Below, one piece after another: positions 8,155-17,054 of a stretch of 64,000 nucleotides of DNA. The DNA lies in contig NZ_SZUA01000003.1 in assembly GCF_005239095.1 (NCBI RefSeq), positions 434,001 to 498,000 on the forward strand, in the 5' to 3' direction. The stretch's first letter is position 1. Every line of letters begins with the position of its first letter. Below the pieces are notes generated by a model that ran no database searches, had not been told where the DNA came from, and saw only the letters and a program-made list of their open reading frames with translations. Origin of the DNA: Luteimonas gilva (GTDB taxonomy: Bacteria; Pseudomonadota; Gammaproteobacteria; Xanthomonadales; Xanthomonadaceae). The position numbers and the translations under genes were made by a program.

Positions 8155-8410
8155 TACATTTGGACCCTAAATTGGGGCATAAACAAAAGCGTTGCAGAGG
8201 CCAAGACTTCCGTCAATGAGATAATTCTTATTGTTATTCAACAACTTAACAAATCTGCGGTGCGTAACTCTGTTTTTTATAAGGGCGTGCCGACCTCGAT
8301 AACTAATATCGCGGCAAGCTCACCGCCTATCCCGGCGATCCGAAACCTGCGAAGGTGCGGTTTCCCTTCGCGGTGGAAGAGATTCCCTAACACCCGACCC
8401 ACATATATAT
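8155..8410. other. A+T-rich region upstream of the cassette array
   Basis: No convincing gene. This is the most A+T-rich intergenic stretch near the array and is where an integron promoter and integrase would normally sit. Open frames crossing it have no recognisable domains. Confidence 0.5.
8224..8252 (-). promoter_or_regulatory. Candidate cassette promoter
   Basis: Minus strand TTGTTA (8252-8247), 17-base spacer, AAGAAT (8229-8224): four of six matches in each sigma70 box. It points into the cassette array about 95 bases before the first start codon. Weak evidence; several A+T-rich alternatives exist nearby. Confidence 0.3.
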
Positions 8411-8486
8411 GCTCCAGTCACCGACGCAGCTTCGTCGGAAACCAAGTACAGCAACACCTGCGTCAGCTGTCCCGCGGCACCCAGCA
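8411..8486 (-). pseudogene. Remnant of an SDR 3' end
   Basis: About 70 bases match the 3' end of the intact SDR gene (10366-11052, matching stretch near 10388-10460) at roughly 80% by eye. The encoded peptide QVLLYLVSDEAASVTG parallels QVLLYLASEDAASVTG. A one-base difference shifts the frame near 8478, and no upstream SDR sequence follows. With the intact gene it brackets the OsmC and nuclease genes as imperfect direct repeats. Confidence 0.65.
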
Positions 8487-8906
8487 GGACGCAGACTAAC
8501 TTCCCATTCGCGAAATCTCGCAACTGAGCCGCGAGAGTTCGCCCAGCGGGGCGATCTGTTGAAGACGATATCCAGTCCGTGTTCCAGATCCGCAACCGTC
8601 CTGGCGGGCATGGAAGAGAAGACGCCGTGCGTATCGTCTTCCGACCAATCCGATCATCGACAGATCGAAGGGCCAACGAACGATAGCTCATGCTGTTCAC
8701 GGACGCGTCGGCGAAAGCGATTCGGATGCGAGCCCCGTAAGTAGGCATGCGGTTCACCCGTAGCGGTTGCGGGCGAGAGTTCCCGGAGGAATTGCGCGCA
8801 AGTCTTGCCGCCGAAGATCGGGCCGGTCAATGAGACGATTCTCAATGGGGCGGCGCGAGCGAATCCGTCGGGCGCGCTGTGCCGGCCGCGGTCGGTCCTG
8901 GCCGAT
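8487..8906. other. Intergenic region, no gene recognised
   Basis: Open frames cross it on both strands but none shows a domain, a good ribosome site or consistent codon use. It may hold further decayed sequence next to the SDR remnant. Confidence 0.5.
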
Positions 8907-9308
8907 CTAGGCAGAAGCCAGGACTACCGGAACCCCGGAGCGGATCGTGTTGTGCACTTCGGCGACCGCGTCCGTCCGGCGAATGAGCTCGGCGACGACG
9001 GAAGGCGGCGCGGGCGAGGACACGCTGACGCGATAGCGGATGTCGCTGGCCGCTAGGCCGACCCCGGGAAACGTGGCCGTGGCTTCGACCTCGACACCGT
9101 CCACGGGAATCTCCAGGCGCGCGGCTTCTCGGTAGAGATCATTGCAATAGCAAGTCGCCAAGGCCAGCAGCAGGAACTCGCCACCGTTGACCGCCGACCC
9201 TTGCCCGGTTGGCTTGGCAGGCACGGCTAGTTCCTGCGTGTTTTCGCCGGTGCGGACCGAAACCGCATGGCCTAGCCGGGAACTCTTGACGGTGGCGGAG
9301 ATCTCCAT
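8907..9308 (-). CDS. OsmC-family protein
   Basis: A 133-residue member of the OsmC/Ohr superfamily. The central helix carries GGEFLLLALATCYCNDL, which supplies the family's redox cysteine region, and the N terminus has the beta-rich TVKSSRLGHAVSVRTGE. Family members reduce organic hydroperoxides or are uncharacterised thiol proteins; the second conserved cysteine pattern here is CYC rather than widely spaced, so peroxidase activity is uncertain. The ATG has GGAG five bases upstream. It sits 48 bases downstream of the dual-nuclease gene on the same strand. Confidence 0.8.
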   Translation of the reverse strand: MEISATVKSSRLGHAVSVRTGENTQELAVPAKPTGQGSAVNGGEFLLLALATCYCNDLYREAARLEIPVDGVEVEATATFPGVGLAASDIRYRVSVSSPAPPSVVAELIRRTDAVAEVHNTIRSGVPVVLASA

Positions 9309-9356
9309 GGCAACTCCAATAGTAAGAGTCAGCGCTGTATCGATGAGGCCAGTCCC

Positions 9357-10322
9357 TTACATATCGAACCTCAGCGCGTCTGCCTTCTGGTCCAACTTGT
9401 TGATGAAATCCTTGCCATTCTCGATTCTCCTCACGTCCTCGAGTGAAAAAACCAGGACATAAACGCCATCGCGATCGAATCTGCTCTGTATCTCGCGCAG
9501 CGCATCGGCGCCGGAGTCCACGCCTGTCACGCCATTCTTCGAGAACAGCACGCCCAGCCTAATCTTGCATTTATCCAGCTTGCCCATGAAGTCCCGAACC
9601 GGCGCCACTCCGGCCGGCTTATTCCAGTTTTTGCATTCCACAAGAATGTAACGACCGGATTCCTCAAGAAGCTGGATTCGCCCGCGCAAACTGTCGTACT
9701 CGACTACGATATCGATCTCGCTGCTACGGGTCTGCAGGTTCGCATATTTGCATGCGAGCGATGGAACGCTTCTTATCAGTGCGCGGGCGAGCGCTTCTAA
9801 AGATTTCCCCTTTTTCTCATTATCGGCCGCTGTTTCGGCGGCCTCGATCAAATTCGCGATTTCGCTTTCGTGGTGTGAAATCCCGCTCGCGGGGGCGGGT
9901 TGTGTGGCGCGGGAAATCGATTGGAGTATGTGCGCTGCTTCGTGAGGCGTCAGGTCGCGCAACGAAAAGGTGACCGTTTGACCCTCATGCACAAGGATGA
10001 GGACTTCGGTCGAGAGCACGACGCCAGTCCGGCTGCCGAACGCACTAAGGTAGTTTTTGATTTGGTATGCCCAGTCGCCTAGGTTACGAGCTTGCTTGCG
10101 CTTGAGCTCGATAACGACCCAAGGCGTTGAGTCGATGGAGTTAGTCAATACGACGTCTGCGCGATAGCGTCCGGCCGCCAACTCGTAGAAGGTTTCCGCT
10201 TCGGAATAGCCGAGAATTTCTGCCAGCGTCGGGATGACGTCCCGGATGAAATCCAATTCTCGGTCGTACGACTTCCCTGGCAGAGACGAGAGAAGTTGAA
10301 AGAATCGATCGATTTCGGACAT
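9357..10322 (-). CDS. Protein with two PD-(D/E)XK nuclease-type domains
   Basis: A 321-residue protein with two separate nuclease-like motifs. N-terminal: D56 (YRADVVL) with E72 and K74 (VIELKRK), as in type I restriction R-subunit-like nucleases. C-terminal: E202/D204 (SSEIDIVVEYDS) with E229 and K231 (ILVECKNWN), as in Mrr/restriction-endonuclease-like domains. A helical linker (about 150-190) joins them. No methylase, helicase or specificity partner is adjacent, so it is an orphan. A defence role is plausible but unproven. Codon use is less G+C biased than the genes on either side. It lies between the SDR gene (43 bases upstream) and OsmC. Confidence 0.75.
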   Translation of the reverse strand: MSEIDRFFQLLSSLPGKSYDRELDFIRDVIPTLAEILGYSEAETFYELAAGRYRADVVLTNSIDSTPWVVIELKRKQARNLGDWAYQIKNYLSAFGSRTGVVLSTEVLILVHEGQTVTFSLRDLTPHEAAHILQSISRATQPAPASGISHHESEIANLIEAAETAADNEKKGKSLEALARALIRSVPSLACKYANLQTRSSEIDIVVEYDSLRGRIQLLEESGRYILVECKNWNKPAGVAPVRDFMGKLDKCKIRLGVLFSKNGVTGVDSGADALREIQSRFDRDGVYVLVFSLEDVRRIENGKDFINKLDQKADALRFDM

Positions 10323-10365
10323 AGGACCTTCGATGCGGTTAAGGCGAGCAGCTTCCTCCTCCGGG

Positions 10366-11052
10366 TTAGGCCCCCACCCGCAAATTCGCCCCCGTCACCG
10401 ACGCCGCGTCTTCGGAAGCCAAATACAACAACACCTGCGCCAACCTTTCCGGCGGCACCCAGTCGCGGGTGTCGGCTTTCGGCATGTCGGCGCGGTTGCG
10501 CGGAGTATCGATGGTCGTCGGCGACACCGCGTTGACGCGGATGCCGCGCGGCTTGAGTTCGTCGGCCAGGCTTTCGGTCAGACGCAGCACGCCGGACTTG
10601 GAGGCGGTGTAGGGCGCCATGCCCTTGACCGCGCGCGCCGTGGCCGCGGCGGCGCCGATGTTGACGATCGAAGCGCCCGCTTGCATGAAGGGCAGCGCGC
10701 CCTTGCTGGCGGCGACCGCGGTCAGCACGTTGGCGCGGAACAGGTTCTCCCATACGTCCGCGCCCGCATCGGCGACCGGGCTCCATTCGAACGCGCCGGC
10801 GATGTTGAACAAAGCGTCGATGCGCCCGAACGCTTCGCCGATCTTCGCGAAAGCGCGCTCGGCCGCCGCGAAATCGGCCAGATCCACGTCGCCCACCGCC
10901 AGATCGGCGGAAAGGCCTTGCGGCTGGGGTCCGCGGTCGACCAACGCGACTTTCGCGCCCGCCTGCTGCGCGGCTTGCCCCACAACCCGGCCCAGCGCGC
11001 CGAAACCGCCGGTGACGACGATGGTCTTGCCGGACAACGACTGATTGGCCAC
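10366..11052 (-). CDS. Short-chain dehydrogenase/reductase
   Basis: A 228-residue classical SDR: nucleotide-binding TGGFGALG (residues 14-21), NIAG near 83-86, and the active-site YTASK with Y148 and K152. The residue 13 before the tyrosine, normally serine, is alanine (A135) with T138 nearby, so the catalytic tetrad is incomplete and activity may be altered. The substrate is unknown. It follows the alpha/beta hydrolase gene by 63 bases on the same strand and probably shares its transcript. A degenerate copy of its 3' end lies at 8411-8486. Confidence 0.85.
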   Translation of the reverse strand: MANQSLSGKTIVVTGGFGALGRVVGQAAQQAGAKVALVDRGPQPQGLSADLAVGDVDLADFAAAERAFAKIGEAFGRIDALFNIAGAFEWSPVADAGADVWENLFRANVLTAVAASKGALPFMQAGASIVNIGAAAATARAVKGMAPYTASKSGVLRLTESLADELKPRGIRVNAVSPTTIDTPRNRADMPKADTRDWVPPERLAQVLLYLASEDAASVTGANLRVGA

Positions 11053-11115
11053 GTTTTTCTCCCGATGCCGCGAACGATGATCGACGCCGATTGTCGCCCA
11101 CGCGGGCCGGGCGCG

Positions 11116-11985
11116 CTATGGCCGCGCAGAGGAGCGAGCGATCCGCGCGCAGAAGCGCCGCAAGATCGCCACGAACTCGTCCGGCGCCTCCAACGGCGAA
11201 AACTCGCCGCCCGGAAGCGTGGCTTGCTCCACATCGACGGCGCCGGCGCGCTCCAGCCCGCGCACGTAGTCGCTGATTTTTCCGGCGTCCGCCTCGCCGC
11301 GCACGTACAGCATGGGCGTTGCGATGGTCCGCGGCTTCGAATTCCGCTCGGCGTCTTTTTCGAAGGCGCGATACCAATCGAATCCGGCTTGCAACGCTTC
11401 CGGCCGCGCATAGGCCGCCGCGAACGCCTCGCGCATCGGTTCGTCGATCTTCCGGGCATCGCCCGACAGGATGTCGATGAAATAGTCGAAATAACGGCGC
11501 TCGCGCCCGCTTACCATGGCCTCCGGCAATTCGGGAACGGCATGGAAGGCGAAGTGCCATATGCGCGGGTCGGCGACGACCTTCGTCCACGGATCCACGC
11601 CGGGGATCACCGTATTCATGACGACGGCGCCGACGATGCGATCCGCATGGTCGCGCGCCGCGGCGAAGGCGATCATGCCGCCGACGTCCAGCCCGGCGAT
11701 CGCGATGCCGCGGGCGCCGAGCGATTCGGCGCCCCGCAGGACGATATCCGCCAATACGGTTTTCTCGGCCGACGGCGGCAAGCCGCGGGAAGCGCCTATC
11801 GCGGGCAGATCGAATGCGATGACGAACCGGTCGGCGGCCAAGGCTTCGAGGACGCCGTCGTAGAGCGCACTGGAGTGCGGCCAACCGTGGAGCAGAACAA
11901 GGGCCGGATGTTCGCGGTCGCCGGCCGTGCGCGCGCTCAACTCGATGGAATCGACGGCGACGCGTGCGAGCGAGGTCTGGCTCAT
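11116..11985 (-). CDS. Alpha/beta hydrolase, epoxide-hydrolase/dehalogenase-like
   Basis: A 289-residue alpha/beta hydrolase. HGWP (residues 33-36) forms the oxyanion region and the nucleophile elbow is GLDVGG with D100, as in epoxide hydrolases and haloalkane dehalogenases rather than esterases. In the C-terminal motif that normally carries the catalytic histidine (GGHF), this protein reads GGEFSPLEAP, a glutamate in place of the histidine. It may be inactive or have changed chemistry. The start at 11985 is set by AGGAGGAACG-ATG; a farther in-frame start at 12000 lacks such a site. First gene of a small operon with the SDR. Confidence 0.85.
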   Translation of the reverse strand: MSQTSLARVAVDSIELSARTAGDREHPALVLLHGWPHSSALYDGVLEALAADRFVIAFDLPAIGASRGLPPSAEKTVLADIVLRGAESLGARGIAIAGLDVGGMIAFAAARDHADRIVGAVVMNTVIPGVDPWTKVVADPRIWHFAFHAVPELPEAMVSGRERRYFDYFIDILSGDARKIDEPMREAFAAAYARPEALQAGFDWYRAFEKDAERNSKPRTIATPMLYVRGEADAGKISDYVRGLERAGAVDVEQATLPGGEFSPLEAPDEFVAILRRFCARIARSSARP

Positions 11986-12205
11986 TCGTTCCTCCTGCAT
12001 GAAAGGGGAGGGCTGAGCCTATCCCCGCGGCCATGAAGAACGAGAGAGCGTATCGGCCGAGCGGTCCAGGTATCCTCAAGCGGTATCCGCGGCGCATTAC
12101 ATCGACGTTTCATGCCGCGCGGGCATCGCCATGCTTACAATCAATACGGCGCTGCCGATATGCTGTCGCGATCGCGCTCTCATTGCATGAGGTCATGCTC
12201 GACCG

Positions 12206-12940
12206 ATGAATACCGTCAACGAGCCGGAGGCCGCCGACCGGCTGCCGACGCTGGCCGTCGTGGAGGACAACCAGGAGCTGAGGGAAGACGTCCTTATCCC
12301 GACGTTGGCCCGATCGGGATTCGAAGTCATCGGCATGACCAGCGCGTTGGATCTTTACCGCGCGATGACCGTCCGCGCATTCGATCTTGTGCTGCTCGAC
12401 GTGGGGTTGCCGGACGAAGACGGCTTCAGCATCGCCGCGCATCTGCGCGGCCTGTCGCCTTCGATAGGTATCGTGATGCTCACCGGATACGACACGCGCC
12501 CGGACCGGATGCGCGGATTGCTCGCCGGCGCGGACGCGTATTTGTTCAAGCCGGTGGAGATGGACGTGCTGGTGACGACATTGAAGAATCTGGCCCGCCG
12601 CATCGTTCCGGCGGCGGGCGCCGCGCAGGCGACGGATGCCGCGCAAGCTCGCGCCAAGTGGCGCTTGGACGAAAGAGGTTGGTGCCTGTTGTCGCCCCAT
12701 GGCGTCGAAATCGAAATGAATCTCGCCGAACGACAGGTGATGGCCGTGCTGGCCGCGACGCCGGGCGTGCCGGTCCAGCGCGAGGCGCTGATCGCGCGCC
12801 TGGTCAAGAACGACCAGGATTTCGATCCGCACCGCTTGGACATGTTGGTCTACCGTCTGCGCAAGAAGTGCCACAGCGCGGCGAAAGATGACCTTCCGTT
12901 GCGCGCCGTGCGCGGCATCGGCTACGTGCTGAACTGGTAG
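12206..12940 (+). CDS. OmpR-type response regulator
   Basis: A 244-residue regulator with an N-terminal receiver domain (acidic pair ED at 20-21, phosphoacceptor D65 in LLDVGLP, T93, K115) and a C-terminal winged-helix DNA-binding domain ending RAVRGIGYVLNW. It is clearly paralogous to the regulator at 17055-17756; both share VLIP, DAYL-KP and the same C-terminal pattern. It precedes the propeller sensor gene on the same strand by 81 bases, and a histidine kinase lies beyond. The pairing with that kinase is inferred from proximity. Confidence 0.88.
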   Translation: MNTVNEPEAADRLPTLAVVEDNQELREDVLIPTLARSGFEVIGMTSALDLYRAMTVRAFDLVLLDVGLPDEDGFSIAAHLRGLSPSIGIVMLTGYDTRPDRMRGLLAGADAYLFKPVEMDVLVTTLKNLARRIVPAAGAAQATDAAQARAKWRLDERGWCLLSPHGVEIEMNLAERQVMAVLAATPGVPVQREALIARLVKNDQDFDPHRLDMLVYRLRKKCHSAAKDDLPLRAVRGIGYVLNW

Positions 12941-13021
12941 CTCGGTTTCAAATCGCGATCGAACGCTCGGCGCGAAAAGAGTGACGGCCACCGAGGTCTT
13001 GCGCAGCCGCCCTCAGGCAAA

Positions 13022-15442
13022 ATGGCGGAGATGGAAGAGCCTATTGCGAGAATCCGAGGCGCGATACGGCGACTGGCGCTGACGATCGCGATCCTCGCGG
13101 CATGCGCTTGTGCATGGGCATCGCCCACGCAGCTGGAATCGAGAAGCGGAGTGCGGGTCTTCACCGACGAAGACGGGCTGCCGCCCTCGGGCGTGAATGC
13201 CGTCGTCCAATCCCGCGACGGATATCTGTGGATCGGCACCTTCGGCGGACTGGCCCGGTTCGACGGGCTGAGCTTCACGGTGTTCAAGGGACAGAGCGCC
13301 CTTCGTTTATCGGATCCGGAAGGCGGACAGTACGCAGGACCGGCCAGCGACCGCATTTTGGCGCTGTACGAGGACGACGCGGGGCGTCTTTGGATCGGCA
13401 CTCAAGATGCGGGCTTGAGCGTATTCGAACGAGGTTCGTTCCGGCATTTGTCGGTTTGCGGCGGCGTTTGCCTGGTTAACGACATCCTGCAAGGGCCGGA
13501 TAAAGCACTGTGGGTCGCCACCAACAGGGGCCTGTTGAAAATGGATCCGGCCAGCCAACGGGCGGTGTGGATCCAGCGGGTAGAGGGAAGCGGATATAGC
13601 CGCCTGGCCAGCGACAAGCAAGGACGCATTTATGTCGGCGGATACGGCGGTCTCTGGGTCGTGGTCGGTCAGAAGCTCGAGTCGATTTCCCTGCCCGATG
13701 CCCAGACAAGCACCGTGCTGCTGAAGAGAAGCGACGACGAACTCTTGGTGGGCACCCTGCGCGATCTATACCGATACGATCCCGTCCGCCGGCAATGGCG
13801 GGCGCTGGGCATCGGCAGGCCTGCTTATGCCGCGCGCAGCGCGGACGGCCAGTGGTGGATATCCCTGGAGTCCGGGCAAGTGCTGCGCCAAGACGGCATG
13901 GGAGCATGGCGCGACGTGCCCGAACTGGCCGTAGGCACCACCAGCTTGACGTGGGACGACGAAGGGAACTTGTGGGTAGGCAGCGGCAGCAAGGGGCTGC
14001 TCCGGGTGCGCAAACCGTTATTCGGATTGCTTGCGGCCCCGCACTTGCAGGCGAATGTGGCGGGTCGTGCGGTGATCTCCGACGGGCTCGGCGGTTTATG
14101 GTTCGGATCGGATTGCGGCCCGCTGTTGCATCGGCGGCACGACGGTACGATACAGAAGCTGCCGCTCGAGCCTGCGTTGGAGAACGACTGCGTCAACAGT
14201 CTGTTGCTGGATCGGCAAGGCGTGCTCTGGGTGGGGACGTCGGGAGGCGTGCTCGGGCGGATCGCGGACGATGAGCCGAGGCAGATTGCGGCTTGGCCGA
14301 ATGGAACCTCGGTTCATATGCAGGACGACCAGGGGCGCTATCTGGTGAGTTCGGGAGACTCGACGTTCGAGTTGGAGACCGACGCCGAGGGACGCATCGT
14401 CGCGCGCCGCCGCATCGACGCTCTGGGAGGCATGAACATCAACAGCGTCGTGGCGGCCGCGAACGGCGGTCGCTGGTTCGTGGGCGACCGCGGCGTATTT
14501 CGGCTGGTCGGTGCAAAAGTCGTCGAACAATGGACAACGCGCGAGGGACTGTCTTCCCGTTTCGCTCGCGCCCTGTACCGGGACGATAAGACCGGCACGC
14601 TTTGGGTAGGCACTTACGGCGGCGGCCTCAATCGCATCCGCGACGGCAAGGTGCAACGCTACGACAGCCACAATGGGCTGATCGACGATACGGTGTCGTG
14701 CATCTTGGCCGACGACCGTGGGCGCTTGTGGCTGGCGGGCAATCGCGGCGTCGCTTTATTGCCGGCACCGCAAGAAGCCGCGGTCGGCATCGAGTCGATC
14801 GGCTATTCGGCGAGCGATGGGCTGGTGCCGGCCGAAATCAACGGCGGCGTTCCTTTCGCCTGCCATCGCGATGCGCAGGGCCGCTTCTGGTTTTCCCTAG
14901 TGGAAGGATTCGCCGTCATCGATCCAGCGGACGTCCCGCAAGTTCGCGCGGTTTCGCTCAGGCCGCACATCGAGCACGTGTCGGTCGCCGGGCGCGCGCA
15001 GGATGCCGTGGGGTCGACGTTGACGCTGAAGTCCTTCGCGCGGAATCTGGAGATCCGCTACACCGCGATCAACTTGACCAGGCCGCAAGAGACCCGGTTT
15101 CGTTTCCGTCTTTCCGGATTCGATCAGGATTGGGTGGAAGCCGGACAGAACCGCAGCATTCTCTATCCGTCGATTCCGTGGGGCGAGCATCTGTTCGAAG
15201 TGCAGGCGCGCACCGAAGGTGGCCCCTGGTCTGCGGTTTCGGCGAAGCTGCGGATCCTGCATCCGCAGCCGTGGTACCAGCGCCCGTGGCTGTGGATGTT
15301 GGCGACGTCGCTGGGCCTGCTGGTATTGGTGGGCGGCACGCGATTGGAGAAGAGCCGCTCGAGCTCCGAAAGCGAGCAACCCAGCGCGGTCCGCGCAGCG
15401 GCACGCCAGAAGCGGTTCGGTATTCGCAAGCCGCCGAACTAA
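13022..15442 (+). CDS. Periplasmic two-component-type propeller sensor lacking an output domain
   Basis: An 806-residue protein with a signal peptide or anchor (about residues 18-35, LALTIAILAACACAWA), then about eight Reg_prop-like repeats recognisable by LWIGT/LWVGT-type motifs (DGYLWIGTFGG, GRLWIGTQDAG, GTLWVGTYGGG), a Y_Y_Y domain (FRFRLSGFDQDW) and one membrane helix (about 758-776). In the usual hybrid sensors a kinase or GGDEF domain follows the helix; here only about 30 polar residues remain. A separate kinase gene lies convergently 18 bases away. It may sense a ligand, typically a saccharide in related proteins, and pass the signal by contact with a partner. The start could also be the ATG at 13031. 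Confidence 0.85.
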   Translation: MAEMEEPIARIRGAIRRLALTIAILAACACAWASPTQLESRSGVRVFTDEDGLPPSGVNAVVQSRDGYLWIGTFGGLARFDGLSFTVFKGQSALRLSDPEGGQYAGPASDRILALYEDDAGRLWIGTQDAGLSVFERGSFRHLSVCGGVCLVNDILQGPDKALWVATNRGLLKMDPASQRAVWIQRVEGSGYSRLASDKQGRIYVGGYGGLWVVVGQKLESISLPDAQTSTVLLKRSDDELLVGTLRDLYRYDPVRRQWRALGIGRPAYAARSADGQWWISLESGQVLRQDGMGAWRDVPELAVGTTSLTWDDEGNLWVGSGSKGLLRVRKPLFGLLAAPHLQANVAGRAVISDGLGGLWFGSDCGPLLHRRHDGTIQKLPLEPALENDCVNSLLLDRQGVLWVGTSGGVLGRIADDEPRQIAAWPNGTSVHMQDDQGRYLVSSGDSTFELETDAEGRIVARRRIDALGGMNINSVVAAANGGRWFVGDRGVFRLVGAKVVEQWTTREGLSSRFARALYRDDKTGTLWVGTYGGGLNRIRDGKVQRYDSHNGLIDDTVSCILADDRGRLWLAGNRGVALLPAPQEAAVGIESIGYSASDGLVPAEINGGVPFACHRDAQGRFWFSLVEGFAVIDPADVPQVRAVSLRPHIEHVSVAGRAQDAVGSTLTLKSFARNLEIRYTAINLTRPQETRFRFRLSGFDQDWVEAGQNRSILYPSIPWGEHLFEVQARTEGGPWSAVSAKLRILHPQPWYQRPWLWMLATSLGLLVLVGGTRLEKSRSSSESEQPSAVRAAARQKRFGIRKPPN

Positions 15443-15460
15443 GCGGCCGCCTGAGACCGA

Positions 15461-16873
15461 TTAGGATTCGGAAGCTTCCCGGATCGACGTAGTCGTGGAA
15501 GCTTGCTCGGACGACGCCAGCGGTATGCGGATGCGGATGCGCGTGCCTTGGCCCTGCACGCTGTCCACGCCGATCTCGCCTCCACTGTCGGCGACGAAGC
15601 GCTGCACGATCGCCATGCCGATGCCGGTGCCCTTGTCTTTCGGCTTGGTCGTGAAGAACGGCTCGAACAGGCGGGCGAGCACGTCGGGCGCCATGCCTTC
15701 GCCGGTGTCTTCCATGCTGATCCGCGCATGATCGCCGTCGCGTTCGACGGATAGGGCGAACAGGCCGCCGTCCGGCATCGCATCGCAAGCGTTGCTGGCG
15801 ATGTTGAGCAGCACGAGCTCCAGTTCCTCGCGGTCCATCCTGACCCGAAGGCCCGGCGCGGGGAGGTTCATCAGCACTTCGATATCGCGATGGAACATCG
15901 GCAGGATCAGCGAGCGCGCTTCATCGATCGCTTCGACGAGATCGAAGGTGGTCACTTCCTCGGTCTGCGCGCGGCCGAAGCTCAGCAGCCGGCGGGTGAC
16001 GGCGGTGCCGCGCCGCGCCGCTTTGGCGACTTTGGGAAGGACGGCGTCGGTCGGGTCGCCGGTAAGCGCCGGCGAGGTGGCGAGCCCCAGGATCACGCTG
16101 AGGATGTTGTGGAAGTCGTGGGCGATGCCGGTCGAAAGCCGGCCGATGGCTTCCATCCTCTGCGTCTGCAGCAGGCGCGCGTAGGCGCGTTCTTTTTCCT
16201 CGACCTCGCGTTCAAGTTCCAGGCAGGCCGCATCGAGTTCTTCGCTGCGCTTGATCGCCCGTTGCAGCAGCAGGATCAGCCGATCCAGGATCACCGCCAG
16301 CACGAACAGGTTCATGCCGGACAGGAGCAGGGCGGACATGACTTCCGAGCGCGCCGCGGCGTTCGTCGCCAACCCCAAGTCGACCCGCGCGCCTATCGTC
16401 AAAGCGACGACGTTGGCCAAGGCCGTCCACCACACCGCGCCGCGTCCCAACAGCAATCCCGCGAGCAGCAAAGGCAGCAGATGCGTGATCTGCAGCCCCG
16501 ATTGCGCGCGCAGCCCGTAGGCTTGATAGCTGAGGCCGATCAGGATCAATCCGCCGACGACGGTGAGGCCGGCCGAAAGCCGGAACAGCCCGATGCGCAA
16601 AAGATAAAAGCAAACGCCTGCGTACGCGGCGATGGCCAAAGTGTGTCCGCTCTCGCCGAGACCCGCCGCATCGGCGGCGACATAGGAAATCGCCGCCATC
16701 GACGATGCAATCGCGCCGGTGACGACGAGCATCGTCTGCAGCGTCAAAGCGTTGCGTTTGCCCTGCGCCGCATCGACGGGCACGTTCCTCATCCAGCCGG
16801 AGAAACGCCGCCAAGCATCGAACGGCAACCCGCCACGGGCCATCGCCCGGCGATCCCATATTTGTTGCGACAT
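15461..16873 (-). CDS. Membrane sensor histidine kinase
   Basis: A 470-residue kinase with about six membrane segments between residues 45 and 210 and no periplasmic sensor domain. The dimerisation box is RLSTGIAHDFHN with the phosphoacceptor histidine, followed by an ATP-binding domain with NIASNACDAMP (N box), DTGEGM (G1) and GTGIGMAIV (G2). All catalytic motifs are intact, like the NtrB-type HisKA family. The membrane-only input fits a kinase that reads another protein, for example the propeller sensor encoded convergently 18 bases away. Two response regulators flank the locus. Confidence 0.88.
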   Translation of the reverse strand: MSQQIWDRRAMARGGLPFDAWRRFSGWMRNVPVDAAQGKRNALTLQTMLVVTGAIASSMAAISYVAADAAGLGESGHTLAIAAYAGVCFYLLRIGLFRLSAGLTVVGGLILIGLSYQAYGLRAQSGLQITHLLPLLLAGLLLGRGAVWWTALANVVALTIGARVDLGLATNAAARSEVMSALLLSGMNLFVLAVILDRLILLLQRAIKRSEELDAACLELEREVEEKERAYARLLQTQRMEAIGRLSTGIAHDFHNILSVILGLATSPALTGDPTDAVLPKVAKAARRGTAVTRRLLSFGRAQTEEVTTFDLVEAIDEARSLILPMFHRDIEVLMNLPAPGLRVRMDREELELVLLNIASNACDAMPDGGLFALSVERDGDHARISMEDTGEGMAPDVLARLFEPFFTTKPKDKGTGIGMAIVQRFVADSGGEIGVDSVQGQGTRIRIRIPLASSEQASTTTSIREASES

Positions 16874-17054
16874 CGTGCAGCCCCCTGCCGCCCCCGCTTG
16901 TCCACGCGCCTATCGGTGGACAGAGTGGCGCCGCCCCTCATTGCGGGCACCCCAGGCTGTACGCATCATGCGGCCAAGGTGAGCGTCGGTGATTTTCCGC
17001 GTACGGTTGTGTGATGCGCGGCACACATTCGCATCGCTTAATGCGGCGCAGCGC

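Noticed and set aside
8128..8906. An integron integrase next to the array
   Set aside because: No frame on either strand shows tyrosine-recombinase boxes (R..HxxR..Y) or the intI-specific domain. Only an SDR remnant and uninformative frames are present.
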